The notes under the pieces: generated by a model
Told to the model about the DNA's origin: nothing
Database searches by the model: none
What the model saw: the letters and a program-made list of their open reading frames with translations, nothing else
DNA from: Verrucomicrobiaceae bacterium
GTDB lineage: Bacteria > Verrucomicrobiota > Verrucomicrobiia > Verrucomicrobiales > Verrucomicrobiaceae
NCBI GenBank assembly: GCA_015075365.1
Contig: JABTUN010000001.1
Coordinates: 1,426,001-1,490,000 of the forward strand
Direction: 5' to 3'
DNA length: 64,000 nt
Shown: positions 58,517-64,000 of the stretch, piece after piece
Position numbering within the stretch: the stretch's first letter is position 1
Layout: the number at the start of each line of letters is the position of its first letter
Program-made: the position numbers and the translations under genes

Positions 58517-59058
58517 AGCGCCTCATCACCACGCTCCTCGTCCTCGTCACCCTCGGCCTCTGCGCCGTGTGTGTCGTGCAATGGGCGCGCGAGGAGCGCT
58601 ACCGCATGCACATCGCCGGCCTGGCCCGGCAGCTCGAGGCCGAAAACACCGCCCGCGTGGAGGCGGAGCGCAAGGCCGCCGAGTATGAGAAAGAAATCGA
58701 GCGCCTCACCATCCTCCGGGCCGAAGTCGAGGCCAAGCTGCTCGCCGCCACAAACGAGCTCACCGCCATGGGCGCTGATTCCGTCGCCCGCGGCTTCACG
58801 CTCGCCTTCTTCCTCAACGAATGGGTGCAGACGCAGGCCAAACTCGCCGCCACCGAGGCCGTCGTCGGCAAGGGTGCCGAGGCATTGAAGGAGCACAACG
58901 CCTCCGTCACCGCCCAAAACGCCACCATCATCAAACAGAACGAGATGCTCAAACAACTCGTCAAGGAGCGCGACGAAGCCGTCGAGAAGCTGAACGCCCG
59001 CACGAGGGAATTCAACGAACTGGTCGAGAAGTACAACAAGCTGGCGAAGCAACAGTAG
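58513..59058 (+). CDS. Membrane-anchored coiled-coil protein in the tonB operon
   Basis: 181 residues. An N-terminal helix (about 4-22, LITTLLVLVTLGLCAVCVV) anchors the protein. Nearly all the rest is predicted coiled coil: LARQLEAENTARVEAERKAA, EIERLTILRAEVEAKLLAAT, and NEMLKQLVKERDEAVEKLNA near the end. No family was recognised. The four-base overlap with exbD shows translational coupling, so it is likely part of the Ton machinery's operon. A structural or spacing role in the periplasm is plausible but not shown. Confidence 0.8.
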   Translation: MKRLITTLLVLVTLGLCAVCVVQWAREERYRMHIAGLARQLEAENTARVEAERKAAEYEKEIERLTILRAEVEAKLLAATNELTAMGADSVARGFTLAFFLNEWVQTQAKLAATEAVVGKGAEALKEHNASVTAQNATIIKQNEMLKQLVKERDEAVEKLNARTREFNELVEKYNKLAKQQ

Positions 59059-59321
59059 GCCGGTAAAGCGACGGTGGGACAGTGTGCCAGGCGACTGCAC
59101 GCAGGTCTGAATGTGGGCCGGGATGAGGGCAATCCATGCGCTTGCTTCGGCAACATGTGGGTAGCCGGATGGTTTGGTCATGCACGACGATACACGACCA
59201 ACCCGCGCTACTTATGCCAAGGTCCGCCGATTGCCCGATCTTTGCCCTTCCCGACAGCCGCCGGGGATTTTCTGCCGCAACGAAAAAGCAGCTCGCCTGC
59301 GGCACACTGTTCACGCCGCTC

Positions 59322-60314
59322 ATGGCTTGCCGAGTCTGGTTGCTCGTCGCGCTCATCTTCACGGGTTCATCCGCCATGGCTGCCAGTTGTCCCTACTGCG
59401 GCCAATACTATGGAGAACCGATGCCCGGAGATGAAGCGCGGGTCTATGCGCTTCGGCAGGCACATGAGGCCAGTTGTCCGAGCAGGCCCCAAGGTGGAGG
59501 CGGGTCTTATGGCGGAGGTGGCAACATCTTTGACGAGCTTTTCCGAAGGCTCAGGCAACCACCTGCCCGACCCCGCACAGAACAACCACGTCCTGGCTCC
59601 GGAGACAGGTTCAAAAGCACCACGCCCCCGAGTTCTCCTGCCAGCACAGACTTGAAGGAAGCTGCGAACCGATTTGAACAGATGGCCAAGTCCGCCCCTC
59701 CGCAGAGCAGCACGAAGGGCGGGACTGCCACAGCCCCTTCAAAACCGGGCTTCTTCAACCGGTTGTTCGGACGCAAAGCCAACCCTGACGACCCGGGCTT
59801 GCAGGCCCGGGATCGCATCCCGGCAGGCACGGACACCAGTGCCCGCCGCCAGGGTGCCGCCACCTCGGCCTATGGGAGGCAGGCAGTCGGAGCAGCGAGT
59901 GATGAAGAGATGAAGGCCAAGGCGGGGCTCGGGTTTGACACCTCCGGGCGCACGCCGCCGGGTGCGGATTCCGGCACATTCCTGCGCAAGGCCATGACAG
60001 GACCGTCCCGCAACATTCTTTACCGCAAGGAGCTGCCCAAGGGGGTGAGGCTTCCGCCAGACGTGGAACAGCGGCGGCGTGCGCTGGTGAACGAGCGGGT
60101 CAAGCAGATGGAGAATTACCGCAATACCTATCTGAGTTACGACAAGGCCAGGAATGATCCGGTCAAACGCAAAATGCTTGAGAAGGATCTCACGCGCATC
60201 AACCGCTCCGTGCATGAGACGGAAACCAAGATCGAAAAGGAATTGACCGATGCAGCACAGAAAGACCCCCAGTTGAAAGCGTCCCTGATCAAGGTGCTGC
60301 TGGTGGAGGAGTAA
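59322..60314 (+). CDS. Exported protein with a C2HC zinc-finger-like motif
   Basis: 330 residues from the ATG at 59322, which begins a signal peptide (about 1-20, ALIFTGSSAMA). Immediately after the cleavage site the mature chain reads SCPYCGQYYGEP ... ALRQAHEASC, a C-x2-C...H-x3-C arrangement that could bind zinc. The middle (about 45-200) is low complexity, Gly/Pro/Ser/Arg-rich. The C-terminal ~90 residues are helical and charged (RRRALVNERVKQMENYRNTY; INRSVHETETKIEKELTDAA). No family was recognised. The preceding 263 bp (59059-59321) contain no gene I can support. The next gene, also exported, follows by 50 bp. Confidence 0.7.
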   Translation: MACRVWLLVALIFTGSSAMAASCPYCGQYYGEPMPGDEARVYALRQAHEASCPSRPQGGGGSYGGGGNIFDELFRRLRQPPARPRTEQPRPGSGDRFKSTTPPSSPASTDLKEAANRFEQMAKSAPPQSSTKGGTATAPSKPGFFNRLFGRKANPDDPGLQARDRIPAGTDTSARRQGAATSAYGRQAVGAASDEEMKAKAGLGFDTSGRTPPGADSGTFLRKAMTGPSRNILYRKELPKGVRLPPDVEQRRRALVNERVKQMENYRNTYLSYDKARNDPVKRKMLEKDLTRINRSVHETETKIEKELTDAAQKDPQLKASLIKVLLVEE

Positions 60315-60364
60315 CCCCGGCATTCTCTCTCTTCACCGATCGCAGCCCCCTTCCCTTTGTCACC

Positions 60365-61282
60365 ATGAACCAGCTCCCACGCCTGATTCTGGTCATCCTG
60401 ATGAGCCTGGGGTCAGGCGTGCATCTTGCCGCCCAGGAGCAGCAGGTGTCCCTCAAGCTTGCCAAAATCGTGCCAGTGCCTCAGAACCTGCCGGCCAGAA
60501 CGCTCGATGAACTCAACAAGCGACGTGAGCGTCTGGACGCATGGCGTTCGGGCATCAAGCAGAAGGTGGAGGAGTTCAACGCCCTTGGCCCGGTCAAACC
60601 AGGGTCAGCCGCGGACGATCTGCGCCGTCGGGATCTCGCCAAACTCGCCAGCGAAACGGCGGCATGCAGCGCTGCGGTCAAGAAGTTCAACGCCGATGTC
60701 GAGGCGCTCGTTCCCTCACCTCCCGCGGGTGATCCATCGGCTGCATCATGGACCGGTCACTGGGAAGTCGCAGAAAACAAAAAAGCACTGGCTGCACTCT
60801 CAGCGTTCAAGGATGCCCGACTGAAGGAGTGGGTCGAACAGAAAGCGCCCAAAGACCGGGTCCCGGGAACTCCGAGCAGCCTTCCTCCCGCTGCGAGCGA
60901 CATGATCTCGGCGAACGGCACCCTGCTCACTTTCAAAAACGGGTTCTTCGATTCTCGTGCAAGCGATGCGAAGCGTGAAAACCTTTTGGCTTTCGAAGCG
61001 GGCAAGGTTCTCTGGTCGGCCGGCATGACACGCAAAGTGGACCAGGACCGGTCATTGGAAAATTGGTTCAAAGACTTTCTCCGTGCGAACCCTGGTCTGG
61101 TCGAGGAGTTGAAGGCGGAACAGCATCAAGGTGAGGGGCTTTCTGAGCTCGGCGATCTGGCAGACACCCAGTCTCAATTTGCACACGTGTTTCGCGCCAA
61201 GGCACTCGGCCTCGGCAGCAAGGAACGACAATCGGCGCTCGCCTTGTTTGAGAACAAGATCTCCCCGCTTTTAGAAAGATGA
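60365..61282 (+). CDS. Exported hypothetical protein, helical
   Basis: 305 residues with a signal peptide (about 1-23, SLGSGVHLAAQ). The mature protein is mostly helical: TLDELNKRRERLDAWRSGIK, KLASETAACSAAVKKFNADV, ENWFKDFLRANPGLVEELKA. A small conserved-looking part is ANGTLLTFKNGFFDSRAS, then LAFEAGKVLWSAGM. No known domain was recognised. It follows the zinc-finger-like exported protein on the same strand (50 bp) and may form an operon with it and the lipoprotein after it. Confidence 0.7.
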   Translation: MNQLPRLILVILMSLGSGVHLAAQEQQVSLKLAKIVPVPQNLPARTLDELNKRRERLDAWRSGIKQKVEEFNALGPVKPGSAADDLRRRDLAKLASETAACSAAVKKFNADVEALVPSPPAGDPSAASWTGHWEVAENKKALAALSAFKDARLKEWVEQKAPKDRVPGTPSSLPPAASDMISANGTLLTFKNGFFDSRASDAKRENLLAFEAGKVLWSAGMTRKVDQDRSLENWFKDFLRANPGLVEELKAEQHQGEGLSELGDLADTQSQFAHVFRAKALGLGSKERQSALALFENKISPLLER

Positions 61283-61381
61283 GTTTCCGCCGGATGAACG
61301 CAGGCGATCCCAGTTCAGGAAAAGACATGCGCCACAGATGCGCAGCGCACGGTTCCAAATTCGCGTCACAAAATCCACCCC

Positions 61382-61924
61382 ATGAAAACTTCGCCCCATC
61401 AGCCTCGGCCGGCCATTCTCCGTTTTGTCTGTCTCAGCCTCCTTCTCCTGAGCGTCAGTCTTCTGGAGGGATGTGCTCCGTCCACATGGGACCGGCTGGA
61501 CCCGGAATATGCCGCTCTGCTTCCTGCCGCGCGGACGGACCTGCGGGAGAATGCCATCGTTGGCATCTGGCACACGGAGACCCAGCCACGCTTCCTCCAC
61601 CCGTCCTCGCGATATTCACTGCAGTTCTCCCCCGACCATTCCGCACGCTGGCGGGGAGATGGCATGGAAGGAGCCTATGGCCGATGGGACTACCGCGGCC
61701 GAGGTGTGTGGACCGTTACTTGGACGAGGAACGCTTATGTCAACCCCTTGGCCGGCCAATTCTGGCTGCCGGTCACGGTGCGCCACACAGGGCGATACCT
61801 CCTGGTGGACGCTCCTTTCAATGGTGGAAGCTTGAGCAGAGGCGGGGTGATCCAAAATCACCTGGTTTACGTCTCCACGAATGACGAAATGGCGATGCGG
61901 CATGCGTTGAGCAAACGCTTCTGA
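61382..61924 (+). CDS. Putative lipoprotein
   Basis: 180 residues. The hydrophobic N-terminus LRFVCLSLLLLSVSLLEGC ends in a lipobox with Cys near residue 31. The mature part reads like a small beta-barrel: NAIVGIWHTETQPRFLHPSS, YSLQFSPDHSARWRGD, GRWDYRGRGVWTVTW, then GQFWLPVTVRHTGRYLLVDA. This pattern resembles lipocalin-like domains that test substrate or hold a ligand, but the similarity is only visual. It is downstream of two exported-protein genes on the same strand. Confidence 0.7.
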   Translation: MKTSPHQPRPAILRFVCLSLLLLSVSLLEGCAPSTWDRLDPEYAALLPAARTDLRENAIVGIWHTETQPRFLHPSSRYSLQFSPDHSARWRGDGMEGAYGRWDYRGRGVWTVTWTRNAYVNPLAGQFWLPVTVRHTGRYLLVDAPFNGGSLSRGGVIQNHLVYVSTNDEMAMRHALSKRF

Positions 61925-62067
61925 ACCGCCCTTCCGAAGGCGGACTCATTACCCGGGATGTGATCTGAAGGACAACCGATGTGGATCCACGGTTCCGCGA
62001 ACCGGCTGGCCCACTGCCTCAGCGAACGCTTGCCATTCCCCGCGCGCTGCGAAAGACTCGCGTCCGC

Positions 62068-63348
62068 ATGTCCCAGCCCGCCAACGCCGAAATCACACGC
62101 CTCAGCGATCTCTCGCCCCATCAATGGAAATCCGGCATCGCCGCGTGGCTCGGCTGGCTCTTCGACGGGCTCGACATGCATCTCTACACGCTCGTGTGGG
62201 TCGTGTTTGTGGCGCAGCTCATGGATCTGCCGCCGGAGCACGCCGATGTCGGCGTGAAGGGCTCCATCATCCAGGCCGCCTTCCTCGTCGGCTGGGCCGT
62301 GGGCGGCGGTTTCTTTGGCCGCGTGGGCGATCTTCTCGGCCGCAGCAAGGCGCTGATGCTCACCATCCTCACCTACGCCCTGTTCACCGGCCTGTCCTTC
62401 TTCGCCACGGAGTGGTGGCACCTCATGCTGTGCCGCTTCCTCTCCGCGCTCGGCATCGGCGGTGAATGGGCTGTCGGCGCGTCGCTGCTGTCCGAAACAT
62501 GGCCGAAAAAATGGCGTCCGTGGATCGCGGCGGTGCTGCAGAGCGCGGTGAATTTCGGCGTGCTGCTCGCCGTGCTCTCACACTGGATTCTCTCCGGCCA
62601 GGAGCCGCGCTACCTCTTCCTCGTCGGCATTTTGCCCGCCTTGATCACCGTCTGGATTCGCAAGGCCGTGCCGGAGACCGAGACCTGGGAGGAAGCCCGC
62701 GGAAAACAGGCGGCCCCGCGCGTGAGCGAGCTTTTCGGTCCGAAAGTGCGCAGCACGACGTGGCGTGTGCTCATCATCTGCGGCGTGTCGTTGACCGCGC
62801 ACTGGGCCTTCCTCTTCTGGCAGGCCAAGGTGGTGAAACAACTGCCCGAGGTCATCGCGATGACCAAGGAAGGCCAGGCGCAGGCCTCCGGCGCGGCGCT
62901 CATGTGGATCATGTTTGGCTCCATCATCGGCAATTTCGTCGCCGGCGGCCTCGCAAAGCTCATGGGCTACCGCAACACCATCTTCTGGATGTTGCTGGCC
63001 TACTTCGGCGCGATGTTCGCCACGTTTTACTGGAACCACGACTGGAACACCACGCTCTGGCTCTTTGGCCTCATCGGCGTGTGCCAGGGTGTGTTCGGGC
63101 TCTTCACCATGTGCCTGCCACCGCTCTTCCCCACGCTGCTGCGCACCACGGGCGCCGGCTTCTGCTACAATTTCGGCCGCATCATCGCCGCCGGCGGCAC
63201 CATCTTCTTCGGCGTCTATCAGACCATCCCGGACGTGCGTGCAGCCATGCTCGCCGCCAGCTTCCTCTTCATCCCCGCCGCCTTCATCGCCCTCCTCCTG
63301 CCACAGGAGCGTGATGAAGCAGGCATGGTGAGCGAGCCGGTGGAGTGA
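62068..63348 (+). CDS. MFS transporter
   Basis: 426 residues from the ATG at 62068; the frame is open further upstream but that part is not protein-like. About 12 membrane helices are visible. The cytoplasmic loop 2-3 signature is FGRVGDLLGRSKALM, and ALGIGGEWAVGASLLSE follows TM4, which is typical of the sugar/aromatic-acid:H+ symporter-like branch. The first helix has the Asp motif WLFDGLDMHLYTL used for proton coupling in that branch. Substrate unknown: sugars, sialate or aromatic acids are all possible. No adjacent catabolic gene points to a substrate. Confidence 0.9.
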   Translation: MSQPANAEITRLSDLSPHQWKSGIAAWLGWLFDGLDMHLYTLVWVVFVAQLMDLPPEHADVGVKGSIIQAAFLVGWAVGGGFFGRVGDLLGRSKALMLTILTYALFTGLSFFATEWWHLMLCRFLSALGIGGEWAVGASLLSETWPKKWRPWIAAVLQSAVNFGVLLAVLSHWILSGQEPRYLFLVGILPALITVWIRKAVPETETWEEARGKQAAPRVSELFGPKVRSTTWRVLIICGVSLTAHWAFLFWQAKVVKQLPEVIAMTKEGQAQASGAALMWIMFGSIIGNFVAGGLAKLMGYRNTIFWMLLAYFGAMFATFYWNHDWNTTLWLFGLIGVCQGVFGLFTMCLPPLFPTLLRTTGAGFCYNFGRIIAAGGTIFFGVYQTIPDVRAAMLAASFLFIPAAFIALLLPQERDEAGMVSEPVE

Positions 63349-63386
63349 TCACGATGCCTTGGAGCGCTGCGCTCGGGAAAGGTCGG

Positions 63387-64000
63387 TCATGGCGCTTTCC
63401 ATTCCAGTCTTCCCAAGTCGAGCTGCATTTGAAACTGACGCGCAATGCCGGTCGGATCCACTGCAATCCACGCACTCAGCTCCTCTGAAGTCAGTTGTCG
63501 CAACGTTGTCCGCCCTTCGCGGAGGGATTTCAAAAGAGGTTCCACAAGCGCGTCTTCCATGTTCGGATCTTTCGCGGGCAGGCAAATACCAATCAAACAG
63601 CCGCCTTCATGGTAGTTGATCACATGACCTCCCTTATACTGCTCACGATCGACAAAAACGATCACTCGATCGCCCACTTTGAGACCATCCATGCCTTCCA
63701 CCGACAGTTCCCGCACTTTAGAAAGCACGGGCTCCTTGTCTGTCTGGCGATGTAACCGCTCAATCACCGTGAGGATACCACTACGAAACCGAAGCGGACC
63801 CTGCTGGCGGTCCGGTGGAGGAACTTCGGGGCCTAATTTAGACACCTCAGCTAGAAAAGCATGGTCGCTTGCTGATTCGTAAGGTGTGCGGTGTGACCAG
63901 TAGCGGAAGCCGATACGCCACCGCCCAGACTCATCGATTGCCGTCTTGGGAGTGTCCGTCGCAAATAGAGCGGTCGCTAAACAAAGGCATGCAAAACCCA
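63387..64000 (-). CDS. Exported hypothetical protein (5' end outside the window)
   Basis: The frame stays open from 63387 to the window end, about 203 codons seen. The GTG at 63845 is internal: upstream codons read RYWSHRTPYESASDHAFLAE and, near the window end, GFACLCLATALFATDTPKT, which looks like the end of a signal peptide. The true start therefore lies just beyond 64000. The mature part includes GILTVIERLHRQTDKEPVLS, GLKVGDRVIVFVDREQYKGG, CLIGICLPAKDPNME and LRQLTSEELSAWI. The middle suggests a small beta-barrel module. No family was recognised. It converges with the MFS gene. Confidence 0.65.
   Translation of the reverse strand, partial: GFACLCLATALFATDTPKTAIDESGRWRIGFRYWSHRTPYESASDHAFLAEVSKLGPEVPPPDRQQGPLRFRSGILTVIERLHRQTDKEPVLSKVRELSVEGMDGLKVGDRVIVFVDREQYKGGHVINYHEGGCLIGICLPAKDPNMEDALVEPLLKSLREGRTTLRQLTSEELSAWIAVDPTGIARQFQMQLDLGRLEWKAP

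Noticed and set aside
1..64000. tRNA or rRNA genes
   Set aside because: No TPsiC-like GTTCGA-AT context with a matching cloverleaf, and no rRNA-like sequence, was noticed in the intergenic regions read; a dedicated tRNA scan could overturn this.

Overview
The window looks like a piece of a GC-rich chromosome from the phylum Verrucomicrobiota (PVC superphylum), probably a Prosthecobacter-like member of the Verrucomicrobiales. The placement rests on gene content: two DUF1501 proteins, a DUF1549/DUF1553 protein with an N-terminal CxxCH heme site, a PVC-type propeller protein with a C-terminal CxxCH, a CehA/McbA-like metallohydrolase, an acetylxylan-esterase-like hydrolase, and an ECF-like sigma factor beside a large Ser/Thr kinase. 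No tRNA, rRNA, CRISPR array, insertion sequence or prophage was recognised. Assignments come from reading motifs by eye; no search was run.

Layout. 1-3000 holds information-processing genes: RF3 (5' end missing), SSB and a Xer-type tyrosine recombinase. The recombinase is followed by about 400 bp of a 21-bp tandem repeat that stays open in the recombinase frame. 3600-13400 has a winged-helix protein, a secreted hydrolase and an AddB/AddA-like nuclease-helicase pair split by an antisense Uma2 family gene. 13400-25200 is mostly exported catabolic and envelope genes: a PL14-like lyase with a double NIPSNAP protein, a lipoprotein, uracil phosphoribosyltransferase, a Tat-type phosphoesterase, a D-threonine-aldolase-like enzyme, the PVC heme protein, the CehA-like protein and an LptF/LptG permease. 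25200-35500 carries pyrE, a glycerophosphodiesterase, YebC, a tight operon of HD hydrolase, Ski2-like helicase and ketopantoate reductase, an M28 peptidase, serine acetyltransferase and a SprT-like protein.

35600-43300 reads as one regulatory and surface module: an exported protein, a sigma factor, a transmembrane Ser/Thr kinase with a beta-propeller-like sensor, and two more exported proteins. Two of the exported genes share a nearly ungapped 50-bp upstream motif (80% identical), which makes them candidate targets of the local sigma factor. 43500-51700 holds the DUF1501 and DUF1549/1553 genes and a conserved protein of unknown function. 51900-54200 has an IF-1 with a long repeat-containing N-terminal extension, a DEDD exonuclease-like protein and an SGNH esterase. 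54200-59100 is a divergent TonB system: a FecA-like receptor facing tonB-exbB-exbD. The window ends with exported proteins of unknown function, an MFS transporter and the 3' part of another exported protein.

Three patterns cut across the annotation. First, several inverted or direct repeats are built from short near-tandem 'words' (26485, 37351, 44919, 46535, 51113, 58048); they lie between genes, over a start codon, and once inside a coding sequence. Second, almost no gene has a Shine-Dalgarno sequence; the bases before ATG are often pyrimidine-rich, and the clear exception is a 74-residue membrane protein. Third, the 21-bp array and the 50-bp promoter-like motif are the best candidates for undescribed biology here.
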